Source: Pseudomonas sp. H3(2019) (GTDB taxonomy: Bacteria; Pseudomonadota; Gammaproteobacteria; Pseudomonadales; Pseudomonadaceae). From it: a stretch of 64,000 nucleotides of DNA. The stretch spans positions 86,680-150,679 of the forward strand of contig NZ_VMSG01000015.1 in assembly GCF_007713465.1 (NCBI RefSeq), written 5' to 3'. Both the position numbers and the translations under genes were made by a program. Shown here in pieces: positions 9,659-18,098 of this stretch; the stretch's first letter is position 1, and each line of letters opens with the position of its first letter. A model generated the notes under the pieces. That model ran no database searches. It saw nothing but the letters and a program-made list of their open reading frames with translations, and had not been told where the DNA came from.

Positions 9659-10029
9659 GATAGTTCCTTAATAAGTCGGGTTTGGCCTCCACGTATCCCA
9701 ATGACCAACCAGCAGCATCAGCTGAAGGCACCCAGGTCATCGTGTCGACACGTGTGTGGATTTAAGCTTTTCGGGGTATACCCGGAAAGCGGCGCATTTT
9801 ATACCACAAGGAGGGCGAAAACGAAACCCGGATTCTTAAAACCTGATCAGTGCTTTTATTCCGGCCCTTGGAATCACCCAAGAATGCGCCATTCTATAGG
9901 GAGAAGCGATGCACGGAGGCGCGGATTTGCCGTGATCGTCTGTTAGAATCGCGTTTTTCAGGGCTGCGAGCAGCATTACGCAGAGCCTATTCCGTATAGA
10001 AAGCGCCACTGAGCGTAGAGAGAACCTGT
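9659..10029. promoter_or_regulatory. Divergent control region between rpsB and map
   Basis: This 371-bp stretch holds no convincing gene. On the minus strand a TATAAA -10 candidate lies at 9798-9803, with a leader of about 130 nt before rpsB; I see no good -35. On the plus strand an extended -10, TGTTAGAAT, lies at 9941-9949, some 80 bp before map. The long rpsB leader leaves room for autoregulation by S2, as known in E. coli, but I could not identify a specific structure. Confidence 0.4.
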
Positions 10030-10812
10030 ATGACCGTCACCCTCAAAACCCCAGAGGACATCGCAAAAATGCGGATCGCCGGCAAGCTTGCCGCCGATGT
10101 GCTGGAAATGATTGCCGAATACGTCAAGCCGGGGGTCACGACCGAAGAGCTCGACCGCATCTGCCACGACTACATCGTCAACGAGCAGAAAGCCATCCCT
10201 GCCCCGCTCAACTATAAAGGCTTTCCGAAGTCCATCTGCACCTCGATCAACCACGTGGTCTGCCACGGCATCCCGAACGAGAAGCCGCTTAAAGATGGCG
10301 ACACGCTGAACATCGACGTCACCGTGATCAAGGATGGCTATCACGGCGACACCAGCCGCATGTTCCACGTCGGCAACGTGCCGGTCTGGGCCGAGCGCCT
10401 GTCGCAAGTCACCCAGGAATGCATGTACAAGGCCATCGAACTGGTCAAGCCCGGCTGCCGCCTCGGCGATATCGGCGAAGTCATCCAGAAGCACGCTGAA
10501 AAGAATGGCTTCTCGGTGGTTCGCGAGTTCTGCGGTCACGGCATCGGCAAGGTGTTCCACGAAGAACCGCAAATCCTGCATTACGGCCGCGCCGGAACCG
10601 GCATGGAACTGAAAGCCGGCATGACCTTCACCATCGAGCCGATGATCAATCAGGGCCGTGCCGACACCAAGGTCCTCGGCGATGGCTGGACCGCGATCAC
10701 CAAGGATCGCAAGCTGTCGGCCCAGTGGGAACACACCCTGCTGGTGACCGAAACCGGCTACGAGATCTTCACCCTGCGCCGCGATGACACCATCCCTCGC
10801 GTTTCGGCCTGA
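10030..10812 (+). CDS. map: Methionine aminopeptidase type I
   Basis: Map removes the initiator Met from nascent proteins. The five metal ligands of the pita-bread fold are recognisable in 'IDVTVIKDGYHGDTSRMF' (two Asp), 'FCGHGIGKVFHEEP' (His), 'TFTIEPM' (Glu) and 'AQWEHTLLVT' (Glu). The 260-aa length and lack of an N-terminal extension identify type Ia. It is followed closely by glnD (43 bp), as in other pseudomonads. Confidence 0.97.
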   Translation: MTVTLKTPEDIAKMRIAGKLAADVLEMIAEYVKPGVTTEELDRICHDYIVNEQKAIPAPLNYKGFPKSICTSINHVVCHGIPNEKPLKDGDTLNIDVTVIKDGYHGDTSRMFHVGNVPVWAERLSQVTQECMYKAIELVKPGCRLGDIGEVIQKHAEKNGFSVVREFCGHGIGKVFHEEPQILHYGRAGTGMELKAGMTFTIEPMINQGRADTKVLGDGWTAITKDRKLSAQWEHTLLVTETGYEIFTLRRDDTIPRVSA

Positions 10813-10855
10813 TCCGACAAGCGCCGCACCCAGCCTATAGAAGGAAAGCCAATCG

Positions 10856-13558
10856 ATGCCGCAGGTGGATCCCGAACTCTTCGACCGCGGCCAGTTCCAG
10901 GCCGAACTGGCCCTGAAGGCAAGCCCGATCGCGGCCTTCAAGAAGGCCATCCGCCAGGCACAAGAGGTGCTCGACGCGCGATTTCGCAGCGGACGGGATA
11001 TTCGCCGGCTGATCGAGGATCGCGCCTGGTTCGTCGACAACATCCTGCAACAGGCCTGGGAGCAGTTCAATTGGAGTGAAGACGCCGACATCGCGCTGGT
11101 CGCAGTTGGCGGCTACGGTCGCGGCGAACTGCACCCCTACTCCGACATCGATTTGCTGATCCTGCTGGACAACGCCGACCACGAAGTTTTCCGCGACTCC
11201 ATCGAGCGTTTTCTGACGCTGCTATGGGACATCGGCCTGGAAGTTGGCCAGAGCGTACGCTCGGTGGACGAATGTGCCGAACAAGCCCGCGCCGACCTGA
11301 CCATCATCACCAACCTGATGGAGAGCCGCACCATTGCTGGTCCCGAGCACTTGCGCCAGCGCATGCTCGATGTCACCAGCACTGAGCACATGTGGCCGGC
11401 CAAGGATTTTTTCCTGGCCAAACGCGCCGAACAAAAGGCACGTCACCACAAATACAACGACACCGAATACAACCTGGAACCCAACGTCAAAGGCTCGCCC
11501 GGCGGCCTACGGGATATTCAGACGATTCTGTGGGTGGCACGCCGCCAATACGGCACGCTGAACCTGCGCGCACTGGCGGGCGAAGGCTTCCTGGTGGAAA
11601 GCGAAAACGTCCTGCTGGCCTCGTCCCAGGAGTTTTTGTGGAAGGTTCGCTACGCCCTGCACATGCTCGCTGGCCGCGCCGAAGACCGCCTGCTGTTCGA
11701 TCACCAGCGCTCGATCGCCGGGCTGCTGGGCTTTGAAGGCGATGACGCCAAGCACGCCATCGAAAACTTCATGCAGCAGTACTACCGGGTGGTAATGAGC
11801 ATTGCCCAGCTCAGCGACCTGATCATCCAGCATTTCGAGGAAGTCATCCTCGCGCCGGAAGATGAAGCGCCGCCGCAACCGATCAACTCGCGCTTCCAGC
11901 TGCATGACGGCTACATCGAGGCGATCAACACCAACGTGTTCAGACGCACGCCGTTTGCCATGCTGGAAATTTTCGTACTGATGGCCCAGCAACCGGAAAT
12001 CAAGGGCGTGCGGGCCGACACCATTCGTCTGCTGCGGGAACACCGGCACCTGATCGATGACGACTTCCGCAACGATATTCGCAACACCAGCCTGTTCATC
12101 GAACTGTTCAAATGCAAGATCGGCATCCACCGCAACCTGCGACGGATGAACCGTTACGGCATTCTCGGGCGCTACCTGCCGGAATTCGGTTTTATCGTCG
12201 GGCAGATGCAGCACGACCTGTTCCATATTTATACGGTCGACGCCCACACCCTGAACCTGATCAAACACCTGCGCAAATTGCAGTACACCCAGGTGTCCGA
12301 GAAATTCCCGCTGGCCAGCAAGCTCATGGGCAAGCTGCCCAAGCCGGAGCTGATCTACCTTGCCGGGCTGTACCACGACATCGGTAAGGGCCGGCATGGT
12401 GATCACTCGGATATCGGGGCGGTCGACGCCGAAGCGTTCTGCCAACGCCACCAACTGCCCGTGTGGGACAGTCGACTGATTGTCTGGCTGGTGCAAAACC
12501 ACCTGGTGATGTCGACCACCGCCCAGCGCAAAGATCTGTCCGACCCGCAAGTGATCCACGACTTCGCGCAGATCGTCGGCAACGAAACCCGCCTCGATTA
12601 CCTGTACGTGCTGACCGTTTCCGACATCAACGCCACCAACCCGACGCTGTGGAACTCCTGGCGCGCCAGTTTGCTGCGCCAGCTCTACACCGAAACCAAG
12701 CGGGCCTTGCGCCGCGGCCTGGAAAACCCGGTCGATCGCGAAGAGCAGATCCGCCAGACCCAAAGCGCCGCCCTGGATATTCTGGTACGCGGCGGCACCG
12801 ACCCGGACGATGTCGAACAACTCTGGTCGCAACTGGGCGATGATTATTTCCTGCGTCACACCGCTGGCGACGTGGCCTGGCACACTGAGGCCATCCTCCA
12901 GCAGCCAGCCGACGGCGGGCCACTGGTACTGATCAAGGAAACCACCCAGCGCGAGTTCGAGGGCGGCACGCAGATCTTCATCTACGCGCCGGACCAGCAC
13001 GACTTCTTCGCCGTGACCGTGGCAGCGATGGACCAGCTCAACCTGAACATTCACGACGCCCGGGTGATCACCTCCACCAGCCAGTTCACCCTCGACACCT
13101 ATATCGTGCTCGATACCGATGGCGACTCGATTGGTGACAACCCGGCGCGGGTCAAGCAGATCCGCGACGGCCTGACCGAGGCCCTGCGCAACCCGGACAA
13201 CTACCCGACCATCATCCAGCGTCGGGTGCCGCGCCAGCTCAAGCATTTTGCATTCGCACCACAAGTGACGATCCACAACGACGCCCAGCGTCAGGTGACG
13301 GTGCTGGAGCTCAGCGCCCCCGACCGTCCGGGTCTGTTGGCACGGATCGGCACGATCTTTCTCGAATTCGACCTGTCGCTGCAGAATGCCAAGATTGCCA
13401 CCCTCGGCGAGCGGGTCGAAGACGTGTTCTTCATCACCGACGCGAGCAATCACCCGTTATCCGACCCGCAGCTGTGCAGCCGCTTGCAGGATGCGATCGT
13501 CGAACAACTGAGCGTCAGCCCCGAACCCTCTATCGAACTGTCGCGCATCAGCATCTGA
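10856..13558 (+). CDS. glnD: Bifunctional [protein-PII] uridylyltransferase / uridylyl-removing enzyme
   Basis: GlnD is the nitrogen sensor that uridylylates PII proteins when glutamine is low and de-uridylylates them when it is high. Of its 900 residues, the nucleotidyltransferase motif GGYGRGEL...SDIDLL is at 85-101. The HD domain motif YHDIGKG...GDHSDIG is near 505 and carries the UR activity. Two ACT domains lie at roughly 710-790 and 815-895 for glutamine binding. All catalytic motifs are intact and the length is normal. Confidence 0.97.
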   Translation: MPQVDPELFDRGQFQAELALKASPIAAFKKAIRQAQEVLDARFRSGRDIRRLIEDRAWFVDNILQQAWEQFNWSEDADIALVAVGGYGRGELHPYSDIDLLILLDNADHEVFRDSIERFLTLLWDIGLEVGQSVRSVDECAEQARADLTIITNLMESRTIAGPEHLRQRMLDVTSTEHMWPAKDFFLAKRAEQKARHHKYNDTEYNLEPNVKGSPGGLRDIQTILWVARRQYGTLNLRALAGEGFLVESENVLLASSQEFLWKVRYALHMLAGRAEDRLLFDHQRSIAGLLGFEGDDAKHAIENFMQQYYRVVMSIAQLSDLIIQHFEEVILAPEDEAPPQPINSRFQLHDGYIEAINTNVFRRTPFAMLEIFVLMAQQPEIKGVRADTIRLLREHRHLIDDDFRNDIRNTSLFIELFKCKIGIHRNLRRMNRYGILGRYLPEFGFIVGQMQHDLFHIYTVDAHTLNLIKHLRKLQYTQVSEKFPLASKLMGKLPKPELIYLAGLYHDIGKGRHGDHSDIGAVDAEAFCQRHQLPVWDSRLIVWLVQNHLVMSTTAQRKDLSDPQVIHDFAQIVGNETRLDYLYVLTVSDINATNPTLWNSWRASLLRQLYTETKRALRRGLENPVDREEQIRQTQSAALDILVRGGTDPDDVEQLWSQLGDDYFLRHTAGDVAWHTEAILQQPADGGPLVLIKETTQREFEGGTQIFIYAPDQHDFFAVTVAAMDQLNLNIHDARVITSTSQFTLDTYIVLDTDGDSIGDNPARVKQIRDGLTEALRNPDNYPTIIQRRVPRQLKHFAFAPQVTIHNDAQRQVTVLELSAPDRPGLLARIGTIFLEFDLSLQNAKIATLGERVEDVFFITDASNHPLSDPQLCSRLQDAIVEQLSVSPEPSIELSRISI

Positions 13559-13602
13559 ATGCGCGCCATGATTTAACTGCTTTTGAGTGAGACCCCGCAC
13601 CG

Positions 13603-14802
13603 ATGAACAACGCCCTGAACCAGCTCCAGCCTTACCCGTTCGAGAAACTGCGCGCCCTGCTCGGTGCGGTGACGCCAAATCCCGACAAGCGCCCGATTGC
13701 ATTGTCCATCGGCGAGCCGAAGCACCGTTCGCCAAGCTTTGTGGCCGAAGCGCTGGCGAGCAATCTGGATCAGATGGCGGTGTACCCGACCACGCTTGGC
13801 ATCCCGGCCCTGCGTGAAGCCATTGCAGGCTGGGGCGAGCGGCGCTTTGGGGTACCGAGTGGCTGGATCGATCCAGCGCGCAACGTGTTGCCGGTCAACG
13901 GCACTCGCGAAGCGCTGTTCGCTTTCACCCAGACCGTGGTCAATCGCGGCGACGATGCACTGATCGTCAGCCCGAACCCGTTCTACCAGATCTATGAAGG
14001 CGCAGCGTTCCTCGCTGGCGCCAAGCCGCATTACCTGCCGTGCCTGGATGAAAACGGCTTCAACCCGGACTTCGACGCCGTATCGGACGATATCTGGAAG
14101 CGCTGCCAGATCCTGTTCCTGTGCTCGCCGGGCAACCCGACGGGCGCGCTGATCCCGGTCGAAACCCTGAAAAAACTGATCGCCCTGGCCGACGAGCACG
14201 ACTTCGTGATCGCCGCCGACGAGTGCTACAGCGAGCTGTACTTCGACGAGCAGACACCACCGCCAGGCCTGCTCAGCGCCTGCGTGGAACTGGGCCGCAA
14301 GGATTTCAAACGCTGCGTGGTCTTCCACAGCCTGTCCAAGCGTTCCAACCTGCCGGGCCTGCGCTCGGGTTTCGTCGCCGGCGATGCCGAGATTCTCAAA
14401 GGCTTCCTGCTGTATCGCACCTATCACGGCTGCGCCATGCCGGTTCAGACTCAACTCGCCAGCGTTGCCGCGTGGAATGACGAAGTGCATGTACGGGCCA
14501 ACCGTGCGCTGTACCGCGAGAAATACGATGCAGTACTGGAAATCCTCAGCCCAGTGATGGACGTACAGCGTCCGGACGGCGGTTTCTACCTGTGGCCGAA
14601 CGTTGAAGGCGATGATGCCGCGTTCTGCCGTGATCTGTTTGTCGAAGAGCACGTGACGGTGGTGCCGGGCTCTTATCTATCCCGTGAGGTTGACGGTTTC
14701 AATCCGGGGGCAGGCCGGGTGCGCCTGGCATTGGTCGCGCCGCTGGCAGAGTGCGTTGAAGCAGCAGAGCGCATTCGCAGCTTTATAGTTAACCGCCATT
14801 AA
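13603..14802 (+). CDS. dapC: Succinyldiaminopimelate transaminase
   Basis: DapC is a class I/II PLP aminotransferase that makes N-succinyl-LL-diaminopimelate from glutamate and the keto compound produced after DapD. It has 'SPGNPTGALIP' and the PLP lysine near residue 245 in HSLSKRSNLPGLRSGF. The 399-aa sequence is typical. It follows glnD by 44 bp. The conserved neighbour dapD lies about 3.3 kb downstream because accessory DNA separates them here. Confidence 0.93.
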   Translation: MNNALNQLQPYPFEKLRALLGAVTPNPDKRPIALSIGEPKHRSPSFVAEALASNLDQMAVYPTTLGIPALREAIAGWGERRFGVPSGWIDPARNVLPVNGTREALFAFTQTVVNRGDDALIVSPNPFYQIYEGAAFLAGAKPHYLPCLDENGFNPDFDAVSDDIWKRCQILFLCSPGNPTGALIPVETLKKLIALADEHDFVIAADECYSELYFDEQTPPPGLLSACVELGRKDFKRCVVFHSLSKRSNLPGLRSGFVAGDAEILKGFLLYRTYHGCAMPVQTQLASVAAWNDEVHVRANRALYREKYDAVLEILSPVMDVQRPDGGFYLWPNVEGDDAAFCRDLFVEEHVTVVPGSYLSREVDGFNPGAGRVRLALVAPLAECVEAAERIRSFIVNRH

Positions 14803-15112
14803 CAAACACCAGGCCTGCACCGTGCAATACGCTGCAGGCCCATTTAAATACACTGCAATCCAGCCGAAAAAAAAGATCCATCGGTGAGCACACCACATAC
14901 TGGAAACCAGGCCGAAAACACTCAACTCAGCACAGCCGACAAGGCCTTCGCTCGACTGATTTACCCGAAATGACCCGCGATCATTGAGTGCCCTCATTTC
15001 ACCACGCCAAAATTGGCCACACTTAAATCCAGTAAGTCGCAAGCAGTTCGAACACATCCAGCCCCTGCTATTTCAGTCAGTGGAGTGAGCCCGAACAGGA
15101 TGGTGAAGGCTC
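14803..15112. other. Intergenic region after dapC, no gene seen
   Basis: This 310-bp stretch has no supported gene. An 8-bp inverted repeat GGCCTGCA/TGCAGGCC at 14812-14840, followed by CATTTAAATA, may weakly terminate dapC. The composition is more AT-rich than the flanks. It marks the left border of the accessory insertion; I found no tRNA or clear attachment duplication. Confidence 0.45.
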
Positions 15113-15730
15113 TTAGGCGAATGCCAGCACCTCATGCAAAGGCCGACGTACTTTTTGCGGCCAGTTGCCGACAGCCGGGTAGCCGGCGGTGACCAGCATG
15201 ACCGGCAGTTCATTGGCCCCCAGGTCGAACTCCCGCGCCACGCCCTCGGCATCGAAGCCGCTCATGGCCCCGCTGGCCAGGCCCATGCCTTGCGCCGCCA
15301 ACATCAGCGTCATGGCGGTAAGGGAGGCCGAACGCAGCGCCTCGTCGCGTTGCAACTGCGGATTGCCCGCGTGCGATTCGCTGGCCATGGCCGCCCAGCC
15401 CTGGAGGGTGGCGGGCGGCAGAATGCCGGCGTCGACCGAGGGCTGCAGCATCTGCGGCAGCGTCTCGTGGGCCGCCAGGGTGCCGCAGATGATAAAGGTC
15501 ACGGGGGCGTCCAGCACCTGGCGCTGCTGGTAGGCCACGGCATGCAGGCGGGCCTTGGCTGCGTCCGAGCGCACCGCGATAAATTTCCAGTTCTGCAGGT
15601 TGTAGGCCGAGGGCGCGCGGGTGGCTAGCTGCACCAACTCGCGGATGACCGACTCGGGCAGATCGCGACCGGCCTGATAACGGGTGGTGGAAACTCGCGA
15701 CTCGATAAGGTTCTTGATGGCAGTGTTCAT
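15113..15730 (-). CDS. Nitroreductase-family protein (FMN-dependent oxidoreductase)
   Basis: The 205-aa protein has the nitroreductase fold pattern: the 'SRVSTTRYQAGRDLPE' start, then 'ATRAPSAYNLQNWKFIAV', the FMN-phosphate binding segment of the family. 'AQGMGLASGAMSGFD' and 'LVTAGYP' are near the C-terminus. The family reduces quinones or nitro compounds with NAD(P)H; the substrate is not evident. Its ATG overlaps the stop of the upstream exporter as ATGA, so both are one transcript controlled from the MarR-type operator at 16706-16725. This suggests a response to a toxic aromatic or quinone compound (inference). Confidence 0.85.
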   Translation of the reverse strand: MNTAIKNLIESRVSTTRYQAGRDLPESVIRELVQLATRAPSAYNLQNWKFIAVRSDAAKARLHAVAYQQRQVLDAPVTFIICGTLAAHETLPQMLQPSVDAGILPPATLQGWAAMASESHAGNPQLQRDEALRSASLTAMTLMLAAQGMGLASGAMSGFDAEGVAREFDLGANELPVMLVTAGYPAVGNWPQKVRRPLHEVLAFA

Positions 15731-16662
15731 AGCATTCTCCGTTGCACAGGGTTTTCTAGAGTGGATAAATCAGTGTGCTTTTGGTTGGCCGGCGAGCCTG
15801 AGGTCGATGCCCATTGCACCGCCAGGATGCTGCCCAACACTGTGATCAGCCCCAGCAGCGCCAGACCGGTGATGCTCTGTCCCAGCAGCGCCCAACCCAG
15901 TAGCACGGCCACCAGCGGGCTGAGCAAGCCCAGGGATGACACCGCCACCGGCCTCAACCGGGCAATCCCGCGAAACCACAGCACATAGGCCAGCAGCGCG
16001 CCGAACAGCGACAGGTAGGCGTAACCCAACCACTGGCTGAGGCTCAGGCTCGGCAGCGGCGGATCGACCAGCCAGGCCAGCGGCAGCAGCAACAGGCCGC
16101 CCACCAGCAGCTGCCAGCCGGTAAAGGCCAGCAGCGGTATCGCCAGCTGCCAGCGCCGTGTCAGATAGGTGCCGGCCGCCATGCAGGTGGTGCCGATAAA
16201 GGCCGCGGTTATGCCGATCGGGTCCCAGGAGGCACCCGGCGCCAGCAGCAGCGCGGCCATCCCGACGATCCCCAGCACGCTGGCGCCGACCGCCAGATAA
16301 GCCGGGCGTTGGCGGTCCAGTGTCCATACCAGGCCCATCACCAGCAGCGGCTGGATGGCCCCGACCACGGCAGCCAGGCCGCCGGGCAAGCGGTAGGCGG
16401 CGACAAACAGCAGAGCCTGGAAGAAGCCGATATTCAGCGCCGCCAGTATCAGCAGGCGCAACCATTCGGCGCGTTTGGGCAGATGCCGGCTGTACAGGAC
16501 CAGCAACAGACCGGCTGGCAACGCGCGCAGCAAGGCGGCGGTAAAGGGCCGATCCGCTGGCAAGAGTTCGGTGGTGACTATATAGGTCGAGCCCCAGATG
16601 GCCGGGGCCAGCGCCGTGCTCAGGACGTCCAGCCAGGAACTGCGGGTGCTTAACTTGTGCAT
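15727..16662 (-). CDS. DMT-superfamily (EamA) exporter
   Basis: The 311-aa protein is hydrophobic, with about ten membrane segments arranged as two EamA repeats. These include 'AIWGSTYIVTTELLP' early on and a second half ending 'LGWALLGQSITGLALLGL'. Relatives export amino acids, metabolites or drugs. I chose ATG 16662 because GAGGTAAG lies 7 nt before it; an ATG 15 bp upstream has no such site. It is divergent from a MarR regulator and coupled to the nitroreductase gene. Confidence 0.87.
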   Translation of the reverse strand: MHKLSTRSSWLDVLSTALAPAIWGSTYIVTTELLPADRPFTAALLRALPAGLLLVLYSRHLPKRAEWLRLLILAALNIGFFQALLFVAAYRLPGGLAAVVGAIQPLLVMGLVWTLDRQRPAYLAVGASVLGIVGMAALLLAPGASWDPIGITAAFIGTTCMAAGTYLTRRWQLAIPLLAFTGWQLLVGGLLLLPLAWLVDPPLPSLSLSQWLGYAYLSLFGALLAYVLWFRGIARLRPVAVSSLGLLSPLVAVLLGWALLGQSITGLALLGLITVLGSILAVQWASTSGSPANQKHTDLSTLENPVQRRML

Positions 16663-16677
16663 GCACTTACCTCGCAT

Positions 16678-16725
16678 TCAAGATAAAATGGAAGTTAGTA
16701 GTATTTTGTCTTGAGTTCAAGATAA
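16678..16725. promoter_or_regulatory. MarR-type operator region between divergent genes
   Basis: The site TCTTGA-GT-TCAAGA (16709-16722) is a perfect inverted repeat. It extends to TTTGTCTTGA..TCAAGATAAA over 16706-16725, matching 9 of 10 per arm. A second half-site TCAAGATAAAA sits at 16678-16688, next to the exporter start. The placement between marR and the exporter fits autoregulation and repression of both directions by the MarR protein. Confidence 0.72.
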
Positions 16726-16742
16726 ATTTTGAGGAGTAGAGC

Positions 16743-17255
16743 ATGACAACCGAACGACAGGCCGATGCGGTCGACATGATTCTTCGACAGTGGCGCCGCG
16801 AGCGTCCGGATCTGGACGTCAGCCCCATGGGCACCATTGGCCGGGTCAAGCGCTGCTCGGTGCTGCTGCAGCGTGAACTGGCTAAGGTCTTCAGCGCGTT
16901 CGGCCTGAATGCCTGGGAGTTCGATGTGCTGGCCACCCTGCGTCGCGCCGGTGCGCCCCACTGCCTGGCGCCGACCGCGCTGTTCTCGTCCTTGATGATC
17001 ACCTCCGGCACCATGACCCGGCAGCTGCAGCAGTTGGAAGCCGCCGGCTGGGTCAGTCGCACGCCCAACCCCAGTGACGCGCGCAGCCTGCTGGTGCAAT
17101 TGACCCCGGCCGGGCTGGAGCTGATCGACCGCGCGGTGACCGCTCATGTCGCCAACGAGGCGCGGATTCTGGCGCCTATGGCGGCGGCACAGCTGGCGCA
17201 GTTGGATGAGCGGCTATCGGAGCTGTTGGCGGTCTTGGAACCGGCGGCCGAGTGA
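16743..17255 (+). CDS. MarR-family transcriptional regulator
   Basis: The 170-aa protein has a winged helix-turn-helix at about residues 50-120: 'LNAWEFDVLATLRRAGAPHCLAP' followed by the recognition helix 'MITSGTMTRQLQQLEAAGW'. The wing 'RTPNPSDARSLLVQLT' is the classic MarR D-x-R motif. GAGGAG lies before ATG 16743. It probably represses the divergent exporter-nitroreductase pair and itself through the 16706-16725 palindrome. The inducer is unknown. Confidence 0.9.
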   Translation: MTTERQADAVDMILRQWRRERPDLDVSPMGTIGRVKRCSVLLQRELAKVFSAFGLNAWEFDVLATLRRAGAPHCLAPTALFSSLMITSGTMTRQLQQLEAAGWVSRTPNPSDARSLLVQLTPAGLELIDRAVTAHVANEARILAPMAAAQLAQLDERLSELLAVLEPAAE

Positions 17256-17263
17256 TTTCTGAA

Positions 17264-17400
17264 AACCTGTTTATGACCTGCTGCGCGTCGGCGATACCGC
17301 GTTAAAAACAGCCTCAGAATGCTCACTTACAGCCCGTAAACTGCGCTTCTTCGGCTGTTTTTGCCTTTTATCCTCTAGCTCGCGAGATCGTAAACAGGTT
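17264..17400. mobile_element. MITE-like element with nested inverted repeats
   Basis: An outer 10-bp perfect inverted repeat (AACCTGTTTA at 17264-17273, TAAACAGGTT at 17391-17400) encloses an inner 10-bp one (AAAAACAGCC at 17304-17313, GGCTGTTTTT at 17353-17362). The 137-bp unit has no coding capacity and begins 9 bp past the marR stop. The architecture suggests a non-autonomous mobile palindrome or an insertion sequence end remnant. I did not see a second copy in the window. Confidence 0.55.
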
Positions 17401-17702
17401 CTAAGGCCCTGTGTCCGCAGCACCTTCGGTCGCAAACGCCGCTTCAGCCGCGAAACGCCAACCCGTATCAGCAGGACAGGACGGCTAAGCCGGTTTGCAC
17501 AAAACGCGGGGCCCAGGCAATCGACAGCATTGAAGTGCCATATCAGTCGCTTAGACTGGCGACTGACCGTTGCACCCATGTCGCACGGAACCGATGATCC
17601 TCCCGGCAAAAGGACAAACCCAACCACGGCCGACGCGAACCCGCGCGGTCATGGCATAATCCTTCACCTTTTATTTTCAGCACCTCAAAAGGGGGCAATT
17701 CC
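17401..17702. other. Intergenic region upstream of the yffB-dapD unit
   Basis: These 302 bp contain no supported gene; open frames here lack ribosome binding sites and resemble no family. A -10-like TAAT within GGCATAATCC at about 17653-17662 may serve the yffB-like gene. AAAAGGGGGC precedes its TTG start. Confidence 0.4.
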
Positions 17703-18065
17703 TTGACCGATTCAAGCAAAACGTTGCACCTTTTCGGCATCAAAGCCTGCGACACCATGAAAAAGGCGCGCACCTGGCTCGATGAAAACGCTGTCCATTT
17801 TGATTTCCATGATTACAAAACGGCCGGAATCGACCGTGAACACCTGACCCAGTGGTGCAACGAGCACGGCTGGCAAGTGGTGCTCAACCGTGCAGGCACG
17901 ACCTTTCGCAAGCTCGACGACGAACGCAAAGCCGATCTCGACCAGACGAAAGCAATCGAACTGATGCTCGCACAACCTTCGATGATCAAGCGCCCGGTGC
18001 TCGATCTCGGTGACCGAACCCTGATTGGCTTCAAGCCAGACATTTACGCGGCAGCGCTCAAGTAA
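17703..18065 (+). CDS. ArsC/Spx-family protein, YffB-like
   Basis: The 120-aa thioredoxin-fold protein has the family motif around a single cysteine, 'LFGIKACDTMKKARTWLDE', and the later 'RAGTTFRKLDD' and 'MIKRPVLDLG'. The family includes arsenate reductases, but the YffB subgroup has no proven arsenate role and is often glutathione-dependent. I chose TTG 17703 because it gives the full beta-strand before the Cys and follows a GGGGG site; the next Met would delete it. It lies 33 bp before dapD. Confidence 0.85.
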   Translation: MTDSSKTLHLFGIKACDTMKKARTWLDENAVHFDFHDYKTAGIDREHLTQWCNEHGWQVVLNRAGTTFRKLDDERKADLDQTKAIELMLAQPSMIKRPVLDLGDRTLIGFKPDIYAAALK

Positions 18066-18098
18066 GCCAGCCCGTTCAATTTTGTTAGAGGTATAAAC

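Noticed and set aside
11507..13453. 648-codon frame opposite glnD
   Set aside because: It lies wholly within glnD, whose domains are intact, and shows only antisense composition.
17271..17627. 118-codon minus-strand frame between marR and the yffB-like gene
   Set aside because: It runs through the nested-palindrome element, has no ribosome binding site and no recognisable family.
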